From positions 333,453,643 to 333,517,642 of the forward strand of contig NC_134354.1 of NCBI RefSeq assembly GCF_048569485.1: 64,000 nucleotides of DNA, given 5' to 3'. Below the pieces are notes generated by a model. It had not been told where the DNA came from and ran no database searches. It worked only from the letters and a program-made list of their open reading frames with translations. The stretch is from Anomaloglossus baeobatrachus. Its lineage: Eukaryota > Chordata > Amphibia > Anura > Aromobatidae. The translations under genes and the position numbers were made by a program. Position 1 is the first letter of the stretch, and each line of letters opens with the position of its first letter. Positions 33,786 through 45,822 of this stretch are shown here, one piece after another.

Positions 33786-34456
33786 TTGAGGCGTATCTAG
33801 GGGGGGGGCTGGTGAGGCATCTGCCCCGGGCGCAGCTCTCAGGGGGGCGCCGTCAGGCTCCCTGATGCAGCGCTCTGAGAGTCTCCCCGGCGGCTTTGTG
33901 TTACCGCCCTCTGTAGTGGGAGCCGGCTATTCTCTGAGTCCAGTAGACAAGCTGACAGCCGGAGTCAGAGAAAGTGTGGTGTGCGTCTCCCTGTGATCAT
34001 TTGCATGGCTGGCGGTAGGTTTGTGCGACCTGTGCAATGCAGTGACACAGGGCCGGCAGACATCACTGAGGGGGATTTCCCCCTGCCACTGCCTCCTGCA
34101 CGCTCCCCTGTCAGATTGCAGAGTGATGGGGGAGGGGCCCGCACGGCAGTGCTGCACAGTGCCATGTGCTCAGACTGTCACTCTCCCATCCTGTTCACTT
34201 AGGCCTGTGTGCTCAGCTCTAGCACCTCAGATGAGAAAGGAGAATCAAACCAGCGCTGATTGGCCACACATTAACCCCTTAGTGTCTGGATGCTGCCTCC
34301 ATCTTACAGGAGGAGGCCGCGTTAGTCAGGAAATTGTGCTGCACCTGAGCTTACAGGGGCAACTAAGCAGCAGGTATTTATATCTGAGCTAAGTGTGTTA
34401 ATGTCTAATATATATATCACCATATATCTAATGTATTAGTGACTTCAATGTACAGG
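33786..34456. repeat. unclassified GC-rich repeat-like DNA
   Basis: It begins GAGGCGTATCTAGGGGGGG and continues with a CCCCGGGCGC block and AATAAC-poor GC-rich sequence. It looks like interspersed repeat DNA of frogs, but I could not define ends, inverted repeats or coding. No gene seen. Confidence 0.35.
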
Positions 34457-34460
34457 GTGT

Positions 34461-34620
34461 GAGTGCTGCATAGAAGGTGTGAGTGCTGCATAGAAGGTGT
34501 GAGTGCTGCATAGAAGGTGTGAGTGCTGCATAAAAGGTGTGAGTGCTTCATAGAAGGTGTGAGTGCTGAATAGAAGGTGTGAGTGCTGCATAGAAGGTGT
34601 GAGTGCTGTACAGAAGGTGT
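34461..34620. repeat. 20-bp tandem repeat, 8 copies
   Basis: Eight head-to-tail copies of GAGTGCTGCATAGAAGGTGT with 0-2 changes per unit, preceded by a partial unit GGTGT. No spacers, so this is a minisatellite and not a CRISPR array. Confidence 0.95.
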
Positions 34621-35139
34621 TTGACCTCCACCTTGCTATGCACCCCAATTTGGGATGTATTCCATCTGTCTAGATTTTGGCGGTTGGTGACTGTTCACAT
34701 TAAGTCATCAGGCTTTGTCCACAAGCTATTTACTTCATGCAGCATTTGCTTGGACCTGTCCCGCCCACAGCCATGACTCAGTCATGGGTACGGGATTGAA
34801 ATAGACCAGGTGAGTGCTGCTAAGAGCAGTTCTACTATTCATATGTGAGGCCGTATGGCACATTTTATAAAAATATTTTAGTGTAGGACTGCCTCAAATG
34901 AGATTTGCCGTGACGTGGCGAGGCAGCTCAAGAAATTGCAATTTTTTGCCAAAAATCTCAAAATTTTTATAATAAGTACAGTTTGGAATGTTTAGTGCTG
35001 AAGTGCACATTTGGTGCTGGCTTTTTGTTTTTTAATCTTCACATATGAATAATTTATACACTTTTTGGGACCTTGAAAAAATTTCCACACAGAGGATCAA
35101 AACATGGTGGGACTCCATGACTTAGAGAAAATATATTGA

Positions 35140-37260
35140 GAAAGCAATGATCCCTCGTGGATTGAGGTTAAAAAAATCCCCCACATTCCTATTTAATGAT
35201 TTCCTAGAGGAGTGGAATCAGATATTATCTACATGTTCCTTAAAATTGATGGGACTCATAGTCAAGGAAGAAGAAAAATGCATTAAAGATTTAAACACAC
35301 AAATCAAAGGTATACATATTTGGTTAAAACATATGATCCAGCTGACTTCAATAAATTAAATGACAAACTCAAAGACACTATTAATAAGATTGAAGGGAAC
35401 ATTATGGAATTTAAACAACCCAAATACAAACGAAACACTAGGGACTATGAGTCCAACCAGGTTTATACCTGGCACAGGAATCGAAGGAGAAAATCCATTC
35501 TAAAAAACCAAGGTGACAGATCTATGAATGATAAATCCATTTATTTTTCCTCTACAGATCTTGACACCACAGGAGGCAGTGTTACGAATCGGCGCCGCCA
35601 TAGCCACAAGCAGCCTCCTGCAGTTCCTGTTGCGCCCAGGCGCCGGCTGCCGTTTTTGGCTGTGCCTCGGGTCGTCCAGCTGGCTGCTTCCTCCTCCACG
35701 TCTAAGTGTGGAAAGGCGGCTAGTGCGCATGCGCGCGCTGATTTACCCCAGCCAGAGCCTAAGTCCAGTATTTCGTCTAGTGAGCATGCTCAGCCTGATA
35801 GTGCTATTTCTGAGGCCAAGTCCTCGGTTCAGGCTACTGAGCATGCTCCTACACTTAGTGCGAAAAGCCTCTTTGCACAGGTACTTGGACATCGTGCCGT
35901 GTCTAAGTCCTTTGTTGTGCCTACTCAGTCTGATTTCTGAGATTATTGTTCAGGTTACTGAGCATGCTCAGGCACTTAGTACATCAGAGGCTAGGTCCGG
36001 TAAGGACCTCACTGGGCATGTCCGTGAGGTGGCAGGCGCTAATGGGGCAGAAGGCATCAGGTATCCTGATGACGTGGCCACTGGTTCGCAGAGGGCCGCG
36101 CCTATGACCTGGCACCTCACCGTTGGTCGTCAGACGATGACTGGTGAGGTGTTTGGGGCGTGGCTGCCATGAGGTCATCAGTGACGTGGCGGTTCCAGAT
36201 AGGCTGCTGGTGACGTCTCTGATGATGTGGCACTCCGCAATTGGCCCTAAGAGGTTCCATTGTGGTCCACCCTGGGTTTGGGGCGGACCCAGGTTATAAA
36301 AGGGGCTGGAGACAACATGGAGGGGCGCAGTCTTCTCATATGATTGTTCTGAGCACACCTCCATGTATAGAGCCCATTGCGGCATAAGCCATTGTTTGGA
36401 AGTGGTAGGTAGGGTTAGGTGTCCGGTGCTTGTCACGCCAAGACACCCGTGGCTCAGCACATCAGAGTCAGGCGCCGTGCTTCCCTCCTGCCGTTCCAGT
36501 CTTGCTGTAGCAGCCCAGTGGCGTTAACTGGCCTACGCCTGCTGCGCCACCTGTCCGGTTGTGTCCCCTATGCGCACGGACAGCGTACCCCATGACCCCT
36601 GTGGTGTTAACAGGGAGTTCCTGGGCTGGGTGTGAACCCTGTTATTCTCCTTGGATTCCCAGTCAACGCTACTGGTGTGACCACCTGGCCTGACGTGTCC
36701 TTCACACACGTGGACAGTCGAGAGGTGACCAGAAATGCTAATCGGAGGACCGCTCGGTCTGACGTGTCCTACACAAGTTGCCGACAGGGCGCTTTCGCGG
36801 CGGTCTTCCGGTCAATGCTACCTGGTCACCACTTGGCCTGACGTGTTCCCTGCACACGTAGTCGGTGTAGCACCAGATACACCAAAACGCTAACTGGGTT
36901 GTCGTCCGGTCTGACGTGTGCCTACACACGTGACCGGTTCCCAGGTTTCCTGGGTTATCTCAGAGCCATCCAGCTCTGTATTCTCCGCCTAACCTTTTGG
37001 TTGCCAGCAGCTCCTTTGTTATCTGGAGCACGGTGGGCCCCGACTGGTGATTGGGATATTTACCACCTTGTCCTGATCTGCCAGTCCCCCCCGTAACAGG
37101 CAGCCCCAGCTCTTATGATTCTAGTAGAGGGCCACACGTTTCCACCTCGGTTAATAACAGCTCAAAAAACAGGAAACATGCCGTGGAGGCAAGAAACATA
37201 ATAGGAGGAGAAGGCAGATATTCTCTGCGCCACAGGAGACGCAAATACTGGAAAAATTAA
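35140..37260 (+). pseudogene. Penelope-like N-terminal region, split by a solo LTR
   Basis: Two overlapping frames (35,147-35,359 and 35,320-35,575) give MIPRGLRLKKSPTFLFND and NKLNDKLKDTINKIEGNIME, a lysine-rich, probably coiled-coil N-terminal domain seen upstream of RT in vertebrate Penelope-like elements. It resumes after the LTR near 37,104 with an arginine-rich stretch SLRHRRRKYWK. A frameshift lies near 35,320-35,359. Confidence 0.65.
35580..37098. repeat. solo LTR (chromovirus-type ends)
   Basis: 1,519 bp from TGTTACGAATCGG to CCCCCGTAACA, flanked by GGCAG (35,575-35,579 and 37,099-37,103). The terminal sequences match those of the chromovirus LTR at 13,931, so a related family is likely. 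It has a TATA-type GGTTATAAAAGG near 36,292, several GAGCATGCTC boxes (35,780-35,970), and four spaced copies of a TGACGTGT...CACACGTG motif (36,685-36,940). Nothing internal remains, so it arose by LTR-LTR recombination. Confidence 0.88.
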
Positions 37261-37299
37261 ATTAATTTAATCATGCTGAATCTTCTGTTCTAAACTTGA

Positions 37300-38885
37300 C
37301 AGCCAGTATGATTACATCTGATCAACTTAATGTACTCGGTAAAGGTCTAAATTATGCACCAACTAGTAGAGCTAACCTTTTCCAGACAATTAAAGATAAA
37401 CAAATTTATTAGGAACCTAACTGTAAAAAGACACTTTTTACATTCTTCAACAGAAGATAATGATGGTAGCTCACAATGCATGACTCCCCCTGAGAACACA
37501 ATCATTCCTCTACATGACGACCTCAATGAACAAATTTCCATACAAACGTTACACGAACTGATTACCCCTATAACAGCTATATCCCCCCCCGTTTACCATG
37601 GCTAACCCTGATTTTTACTCTGTGGCCTCCAGAGCCCCTATCATGGACACTTACCAAGATGTAATGGAGACAGAGATTCGCAATATCCTTATCTCAGAAT
37701 CTTCCAACCCGGACAATTTGTCAATGAGAGAGAAAAGAACTCTCAAGGATCTGGCCAATAACAAACATATCATAGTACGCCCAGCTGACAAAGGGGGTTC
37801 AGTTGTCATTCTTGACAACACCCTATATGAACGACAAATTAATGAAATATTGGACTATCACACCACCTATAGGAAATTGAACACTGACCCGACCAGAATC
37901 TTCATGGAAAAATTGAACACTATTCTACAACGAGGCTTCAATTTGTGCATCTTAACTAAAAAAAAACAAGAATACCTCATGAATAATGATCCGATTTGTC
38001 CCATTCTTCACGGTTTACCAAACGTCCGCAAGGGCATTCCCCCCCCCTCCCTTAAGACCTATTGTGGCAAGCACGAATTCCATGACCAGTCACCTCTCTG
38101 ATTGGCTCGACAACATACTACAGCCATTAATGAAACGTATCACCGGATATATGAGATACTAAAAACCTCCTCCAGACCCTCCGCCATATGGAATGGACTG
38201 GTCACTATTATTGGGTAACCAGTGACATCATCGCCCTATATCCATGTATTCCGGACACTGAAGCACTTCGAGCCCTATGTTTTCATTTAGAGAAATACAG
38301 TTCCCTTGATGACACTCATAAGGAATATATACTTTTAGTCACAGATTTTTTGCTGACACATAAAAAATTATGTTCAACAAAACCTTTTTTCTACAAATTT
38401 CAGGTTGCCCCATGGGGGCTAGCTTCTTTTGTGTGCTCGCTAATTTGTACATCGCATATTGGGAGGAAAGATTTATACATACTGAGGATAATCCTTTCCT
38501 TGGATATATCCGGTGGTACGCAAGATATATTGATGATTTGGACATGATCTGGTGTAAATCGACCGACATCCCCAAGCAAGATCTAATCGAACCTTTTTCT
38601 ACATACTTAAATACCAACAGTTTAAATCTTCGATTTACAGTGGAATTCTTTGATCATGCTGCCCCGTTCCTGGATATTCAACTAATGGGGGACCCCAACA
38701 CTGGCCGCATACATACCAACTTATACAAACAAGCGATTAGTGGCAATACGATTCTGCATGCTAACAGTTGTCATGCACCACACATTAGAAGGAACCTGCC
38801 CATAGGTGAATTCCTAAGAGCCAAACGTTTGTGTTCCACCGATGTCTCCTATAAATTGGAAGAGACTATTCTGACAGAACTTTAA
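37300..38885 (+). pseudogene. Penelope-like reverse transcriptase (element 3), broken
   Basis: Seen: KHIIVRPADKGGSVVILDN (near 37,770), the HGLPNVRKG block (near 38,010), DIIALYPCIPDTEALRA, CPMGASFFCVLANLYIAYWE (near 38,405), the catalytic YARYIDDLDMIW (near 38,520) and FLDIQLMGDPNTGRI. Frames change near 38,100-38,190 and between about 38,370 and 38,550. Catalytic aspartates are present, but the gene is dead. Confidence 0.85.
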
Positions 38886-39660
38886 AAAGAGAATCGGATA
38901 TCGCTGAAAAGAGAACCCGTGATGATTTACTCCAAGAAAATACAAGAGACAGAGACCATGCCAAATGTATCACTTTTTCCACTCCATTCAGCAGTGATTT
39001 TGGCAATATTAAAAAAGCCTTCCTATGCTTCATTCCCCTTCTCAATCAAGACAAAGATCTTGCATATATATTAGCACAGGGGGTTAACATCGTAGCTTGA
39101 AAGGCTAGGAATCTGGGCAATACCGTCTCACCAAGCCTTTATGCTCCAAAGATTGCATGTGGGACATGCCTGAACACCACTGGTTCCTACAGGTGCGGTT
39201 TTAACCGATGCAGCCTCTGTAATTACATGGGGAATGAACAACTATTACATTTGACAGATGGAACCACTTTCAAAATCACATCGTTCATGAACTGTTCAAT
39301 TTCTCATATGGTCTACAAGGCCACTTGCCACCAGTGCACGAAGGATTATGTGGATGTACATCCTGACCTTTAAGGAAACGCATCTTGGAACACAGCAGAC
39401 CCCCCTTCAGCACAGATTCTACCAACTTTTGACAAAGAAAAAATGATCATCAGGCCTCACTAAACACTTTCATGAATTGCACGAAGGGAATTTTTCTACC
39501 AAGAGAATTACGGCCATTGAACATATTAACAGACCCCAAGGGGGGAACTGGTTCCGAGTCTTACTCCAAGCTGAAGCTAAATGGATTTTAAAAACGGACT
39601 CTAGGCAACCTAATGGCCTCAATTTTCGCTCTGACCTGCATTACATCATTTAACACAACA
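38886..39660 (+). pseudogene. Penelope-like connector and GIY-YIG endonuclease (element 3), decayed
   Basis: Short frames give a connector region (about 38,900-39,150), CGTCLNTTGSYRCGFNRCSL (cysteine-rich, about 39,155-39,215) and MVYKATCHQCTKDYV (about 39,308-39,350), which corresponds to the GIY-YIG start. Many stops. Below 39,660 lies the non-coding 3' region. Confidence 0.7.
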
Positions 39661-40665
39661 CATTTTTTTTTTCTCCCCGCATTTCCAGTATGCATAGTGA
39701 TATTGTTGTGGGAGAGACATACACATGCTCATAATTTATGATTGAATACTCAACCCACAAATGATCAAATGTATCACTTTATCACAGTTGCTGTACTGCT
39801 CGCATGCCCCATGATTATATGTCTTTTAAGACACTCGCACGTCAGTTATTCAGTTTTGGGCATTTATCCGATACCCAACCACGGATATAAAATACTACTA
39901 TATTATACTTACTGCATTACCTCGCCCTTTGTGAGAGCGCTGTTCTAAGGATACACATATAGAACCCCCCTTTTTTGCATGCCTAGTGCCGCATCCTCGA
40001 GTCTGCTATATTTTACACTTTCTGAACTTGCCTTGTCTTTATCGGTTCATGTGTTCTTTTTGCCCTTGTTATATATATTCCCATATCGGTACATATTGCA
40101 TATCGTGATGTTATTGCCATTTATTTTTGTACATCTCCCTCACACTGCGTCTGATGTAGTGCTGCATTGGGGATGCCGCTCCGCTTTACGTGCCCCATGC
40201 TGGCAAAGTCTGGTGCATGCACGGGAGTTTATACTTACTGTTGAGCACCTGTCTAATATAAGTTTGCAGACAAACTATTTTACCATTTATGCATGCCGCG
40301 CCTTTTCTGTGCGTTGCAACATCTTTATTTCAGGCACACATATGCGCTTATTGGATGCTTGCCTGGAATGCGACATAGGACATATTTTTACCACGCCATG
40401 ATAGTCATGTGTTTGAAAAATTTTCAGATAGTACCAATTTGAGGGGTGCACTTTAATTAGTCTGTTTGTATCTGCTTTATCCTGAGCATTTAATGTATCC
40501 CACATGCCCTTACAATACATTTTTTGTACTTTTCATACATCTGTTCTCCTATAAACATATATAATTTTGCTCCTTATATTTCTTCTATCATATTCATTTA
40601 ATTACAGAAATTCTCTATACATACAACGCACTTCATATTTTCAATTTAATTTTTATATGTTTTTC

Positions 40666-40667
<2 letters not shown>

Positions 40668-40722
<55 letters not shown>

Positions 40723-40738
40723 TACACATACACACACA
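40668..40738. repeat. (TA)n/(CA)n microsatellite
   Basis: About 45 bases of TA repeats pass into imperfect ACATATACACATACACACAC within the 3' region of Penelope-like element 3. A short lysine/tyrosine-isoleucine ORF here is a repeat artefact. Confidence 0.9.
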
Positions 40739-41284
40739 TTTTTGCCATATTTTTTTGATTTTCAAATACATATACATTTTTTTGATTTTCTTTTTTTTTC
40801 TCGTTTTTTGATCGATTTTTGTATACCTGTTACTACATATATACGCTTTCCAATCAACCTTGATGTGTTTCACCTTCCTCGTGTCCAATGTGTTCGACCA
40901 CGCCTCTCTTTAGCCTCAACTTACATTCTCATTGCTATTTAATGAAGGCCAGTGTGAACATCGGACCACTTATGACTAAGGACTTTTTTTGTTTTTAATA
41001 TTCCAGTCCGAAACGCGTCAAGCTTTCCATGTTCTTTCTTAACCCTGCGTTTGGTGTGTTTATGTGTTTTTAACTTTTTCAAATAAAGAAGGAATTTTTT
41101 TACTATTTGTACTTGTGCCGGGTCCAACTTCCTCCCTTTTCTCTGGATTCCTCTCTGAGCTGAACTGGCCAGCACAGCGGACCACGCTGCACTCCAGCAG
41201 GATTACCATGCACTAATATAGGTGAGCTGAATATATACCTTGTTTTGTCTATGAGACACCCCGCATGATTAATCTGTAAGTGAA

Positions 41285-41835
41285 AGTAAATAAACACATA
41301 CACCCAAAAAATCCTTTATTTGCAATAAAAGACCTACATCGAAATCTTACAGCGAGCGGCCATAGAGCATGACTGCTCGCTGTGAGCTCCACGCAGCAAC
41401 TGAAGTGAGTTGCGCTATCAGCGATGACGTCACTCAGGTTTCTTGTGGCCACAGCTGGAGTATTCCATCTGTGATAGCAAGTCGCCCAAGTGACTGAAGT
41501 AAGCCGCGCAATCAGCAGGACGTCACTCAGGTGATTTGCAGTCACAGTCCTTCACCTGTGATCGCAAATCAGGCCGCGACACAGATACAGAGCCGTACAA
41601 TGAGAATAAACTCGGGTGAAGCTCTGACGTCACAGCTGCGGGCCCCGCACTACTGTCTGTGTCAAAGAACTGACGTCAGAGGGTCACCTGAGTTTATGAC
41701 AGCACACAGAGACAGAGCAGCGCGATGACAATGAACTCGGGTGAAACTCTGACATCACAGCTGCGGCCCTGCACTACAGCCTGTGTCATTGCACTGACCT
41801 CAGAGGTTCACCCGAGTTCATTCTCATCGCATGGC
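41285..41835. repeat. palindromic GC-rich repeat block
   Basis: After an AT-rich CCTTTATTTGCAATAAAAG come several inverted repeats rich in TGACGTCA. Two consecutive units, 41,601-41,700 and 41,721-41,830, each fold back on themselves (ACTCGGGTGAA...TTCACCCGAGT in the second). Another palindrome with GTGATTTGCAGTCAC lies near 41,530-41,570. It looks like a foldback or satellite-type repeat. No coding seen. Confidence 0.65.
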
Positions 41836-43204
41836 TCTGTCTGCTGTCAGAAATGTATCTATGTATTCTACCTATCTATCAAATCCTACTCTATCATATT
41901 TTACTTCTCCTTTAAAAATGCACCGTCCATACCGCAGCCCAAATGCAGAGAGAATGCATCGAAAACGCATGCGTTTTTACAGCATTTTTTTTTTAAACAG
42001 TGTTTACATTTGTCAAGGGTTTTCCAGAGGGTGCATTTTTGTTGTCAAACCGGACGCAGTGTGCGGACATAGCCTTATTATTTGCAGTAGGTGCTACTGT
42101 GCAGAATTGCATGTTGTGACTCTGCTGCATCTGTGCTGCATCTGTTTGTTTAATTGGCGCTCTTTCTCATCCGTGGTGGTCACCCGACCTCACGGTTGTT
42201 TGTAGAAGTGTGAGTGTACTATTAACACTGACCGTTTGGCACCCTGTTAATTTGAACCTAATTATATTGAAGTCTGTAGTTGTCCATCCCGCTCTCTGGG
42301 CTCTTAGCAGCTATATCCATCCATAGCACTGTGGACACTGGGTTGCGTTTAGAATTGTATGTACCATCCTCCCTCTAAGCTGCCAACCAATAACAGGTAC
42401 GAAGCCCCGATGACTGTTTTGGTGTACTTGCCTTTTTTGCCAAAATTATATGTCTACTTTGGTTCATAGAAGCATTGCTCAAATCACTGAGCAAGGCAGA
42501 AATCTAACTGTCAATTGCAAGACAAAAAATTGAAAAAAAGCACAAGTTACAACTATAAAAAAAGTAAAAGAAAATACCTGTAGTAGTGGAAGATTTCCTG
42601 TTGAGATACTGGTTCAGGTCCTATACCTTTACCATTGGATCTATATGAATATGGCTGCAGGATTTCTACATCACATAGGGTTTATTATAGGAGTAGATTG
42701 TGCTACGCAGCTTTGTATCTCTTGATTTTCTGGAATATAGTGCTGTCTGTTTCCTAGATATTAGATAGAAGTTGGATTTTTATCCTTATGTTGCCGTGTA
42801 CTTAAAATGTCTAATAAGAATGACAAAAACCAACAGTACTTAAAGAAAATACAAATTTAATTTAAAAATCACTAGCTATGCAGAATGAACGGCAAATACT
42901 GTGCAAGCAAGAGATTTTTGTAAAATACAATATTATAAAGAATATAAATAAGTTTGGAAGAAAAATTTTAGTGAGGGTTTACAATTACAGTATTGTACAA
43001 TGTAGTAGTAAAAGATACACCAAGGAAAAAGTATTGTATTTTTTTATGTAGGATGTTAGAGGCACTTCTTACAAAATGTCCTTGTATTCTTCTAATGTCA
43101 GACTTCTTAGATGATGCCGACTAGTAGGGCACCAAACTCTGCAAGGCTTTTATGGCTATAAGTACTATATTATAGATTCCTAAAAATACACATTACAGGT
43201 ATGT
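41836..43204. other. no gene recognised
   Basis: Mostly AT-rich single-copy-looking DNA. A short stretch near 41,960-42,075 has GAAAACGCATGCGTTTTTAC and GTGCGGACATAGCCTTA, reminiscent of MITE ends of frogs, but I could not pair it with a left end. Nothing else is supported. Confidence 0.4.
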
Positions 43205-43920
43205 GTGAGGCCTAATTCTTCTCCATTTACCTCCTTAAGCCCTGGTGGGTTTTCATTTTTGCACTTTCATTTTTTCCTCTCCTTCTTCCAAAAAACATAT
43301 TTTTTTTCTGTTGACATAGCCATAAGAGAGGGCTTGTTGTTTGCGTGGTTACTTATAGTTTTGAATTACATTATTCATTTTACCATTCAATGTACTAAAA
43401 CAATGAGAAACAATTCCAAGTGGGATGTAATGGTGGAAAAAAATGCAGTTCTAAAATATATTTTTGGTATTTATTTTTTTTTGGTGTTAATTATGTAGTA
43501 AAAACAACCTGGAAACAGGATTCCTCAGGTTAGTAGTATTATAGTAAGAACAAACTTGCATAGTTTTTTTTTTTAATTTAAATAGTGAAAAAAATCTGAA
43601 GTTTGTAAAAAACAAACTGATGAAATATTCACAAACCCATAATGTTCTTTTTTTAACGTTGATGGAATTGAGGGCTTATTTTTTGAGAGGCAACGTAATA
43701 CTGGCATTTTGAGTTTTGCTCTCGTTATGGAGTTTACTGCACAGGTTACTTAATTTTATATTTTGATAGACCAGACTTTTATGGATGATACCAAATATGT
43801 TTATTTTGTTATTTTTTAAATGTTCCTTTAAAAATATGTAAAAAAAATGTTTTTCAAAATATAAAAAAATATAAAAATATGGTGAAAACCTAAGACTCCT
43901 TTGAAGCTCAGATTATGGCA
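43205..43920. repeat. old unclassified interspersed repeat
   Basis: The order GAGGGCTTGTTGTTTGC, TTTGAATTACATTATTCATT, CAATTCCAAGTGGGATG, CTCAGGTTAGTAGTATTATA and a second GAGGGCTTATTTTTTGAG block resembles a repeat I recall from frog and other vertebrate DNA. No coding potential, ends not defined. The recall is from memory and needs a repeat-library search. Confidence 0.4.
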
Positions 43921-44815
43921 TTGACAAGAGGCTCGGCTCCTATGATAACCCTTTGATTCTAAACTATTATGTCTATGTTTGTGCGGTTGTTATGCATGAA
44001 TGCCTGCTATTTAATTTAGCCACCATTTGCACTGTGTAGCTCTCAAACCTTCTCCACACTACTAAAACTCAGACAAGTGCAATGCAAAAGAACAAGGGAT
44101 TGCACTTGGACCCATGTTATTGAATGAGCAGTGCTGATCTGCAATTTTTTTCTCAGCTGTATTCTGCCTGAGGAAACAATCTCAGCATGAGTATACCTGA
44201 CAAAACTCACCTATTCTATGGGTGCAAGAGACAAAATCAGATGCCACATGAACCATCCTAATGACACATTTTTTCTGGATACATTACCATTCTGTAGCAC
44301 AGGACACTGTAAATGGTTCAGTAAATTAATAATGGCTGCTGAGAAAAAACGGAATGCATACGAACAGCGCACAGATGACAAGTGGGGAAAAATGGTCCCA
44401 CTTTTCTGGATGAGAATGGGACAGATTTATTATACACTGGTGTGAGCGTACTCTAAGGACTATATTTGTCATGCAGTCATTAAGGGGTTAATTTATTCAT
44501 TCCTGTATTCTTTTAAAAAAAGGCAATAAAAAGACTTTGTAGAAGTGAAATGTCAACTTATCATTAGCAAACAGCAACAATACTGTTATTTTTTAACATC
44601 CAGATAAAGGATCCCAGTCATTATATTTAATGGAGATCTCTATAGGCTCCAGACTCTTTAAATCTTAGAGCACATTAGGTGATATGGCGGCCACCAGACT
44701 CCGGGAAGAGAAGGAGCAGGAGGTGGGACGTTCATTGGATCATTCCTTTGTTTTCAGGGGTGATAAGCTGCTGCTAGAGGTGCCTGGCAGCAGCTGGCTC
44801 CCCTTCCATGTGTAA
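43921..44815. other. no gene recognised; possible downstream flank of MBOAT gene
   Basis: AT-rich DNA without a supported gene. On the minus strand AATAAA-type signals (plus TTTATT near 44,428 and 44,490) could end the MBOAT transcript, but that would need the MITE at 44,816 to lie in its 3' UTR. Confidence 0.3.
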
Positions 44816-45472
44816 GGGTACCGTCACACTTTAGCGACGCAGCAGCGATCCCACCAGCGATCTGACCTGGTCAGGATCGCTGCTGTGTCGCTACATGGTT
44901 GCTGGTGAGCTGTCAAACAGGCAGATCTCACCAGCGACCAGCCCCCAGCCAGCAGCGACGTGCAAGCGACGCTGCGCTTGCACGGAGCCGGCGTCTGGAA
45001 GCTGCGGACACTGGTAACTAAGGTAAACATCGGGTATGGTTACCCGATGTTTACCTTAGTTACCAGCGCACACCGCTTAGCTTAGCGTGTGCAAGGAGCA
45101 GGAGCCGGCACTGGCAGTGTGAGAGCTGCAGAGGCTGGTAACGAAGGTAAATATCGGGTAACCACCTTGGTTACCCGATGTGTACCTTGGTTACAGCTTA
45201 CTGCAGGCTGTCAGACGCCGGCTCCTGCTCCCTGCACATTCAGGATTGTTGCTCTCTCGCTGTCACACACAGCGATGTGTGCTTATCAGCGGGAGAGCAA
45301 CAATAAAAAAATGAACCAGGGCTGTGTGTAACGAGCAGCGATCTCACAGCAGGGGCCAGATCGCTGCTCAGTGTCACACACAGCGAGATCGCTAATGAGG
45401 TCACTGCTGCGTCACAAAAACCGTGACTCAGCAGCGATCTCAGTAGCGATCTCGCTGTGTGTGAAGTACCCC
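44816..45472. mobile_element. Harbinger-like MITE 3
   Basis: 657 bp flanked by TAA (44,813-44,815 and 45,473-45,475). Ends GGGTACCGTCACACTTTAGC and the inverse of GGGGTACTTCACACACAGC. Inside are two strong hairpins built on CGGGTAAC. One has perfect 24-bp arms (45,013-45,036 and 45,041-45,064) and a 4-base loop. It lies about 350 bases downstream of the MBOAT stop codon. Confidence 0.75.
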
Positions 45473-45822
45473 TAAAGAGGAGTGTGATAACCTTCAATTA
45501 CTACCAGATTGTATACACGAAGATGCAAGCTGCATGATACACTGCACACTTGGGCTTTTTTTCTTCTCGAGTATGATTAGAAATACTATGCAAGACACTG
45601 GCTGGAAGGAGGTTGAGGCAGCTGAATACTGTGTAGTCCAAATTGAACTTTTAGCAGTCAATGTGATCTGGAATGTAGACGACTTCCAAGCCAAATGCTG
45701 AGTGGTATAATTAGTTGATACAGACAAAGGCATTTCTTTCACAGCTGCTGCTGACATATACATTTACTTAAACAAAGTATATATCATCCTTCTGCGGCTT
45801 TTAAAAAAAGTGGATAGCCTCT

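Larger units (their letters stand above)
34800..41230 (+). mobile_element. Penelope-like element 3, long, broken
   Basis: The plus strand holds a 5' leader with the stem-forming block TTGCCGTGACGTGGCGAGGC (near 34,900), an N-terminal region from about 35,140, RT (37,300-38,885), connector, cysteine motifs and a decayed GIY-YIG end (about 39,180-39,460). A long 3' region follows, with a (TA)n tract, a GAAACGCGT motif (41,010) and AATAAA (41,082-41,087). A solo LTR splits it at 35,580-37,098. Both outer ends are approximate. Confidence 0.75.

Noticed and set aside
34461-34620. CRISPR-like regular repeats
   Set aside because: Units are contiguous with no spacers, and the DNA is vertebrate; it is a minisatellite.
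35528-36172. Two overlapping open frames of about 200 codons
   Set aside because: They lie almost entirely inside the solo LTR and are low-complexity translations of its repeated boxes.
40646-40888. Minus-strand frame with long Tyr-Ile runs
   Set aside because: Translation of a TA/CA microsatellite.
45494-45763. Minus-strand open frame of 89 codons below the MBOAT stop
   Set aside because: It lies just after the stop codon in the likely 3' UTR and resembles no protein.
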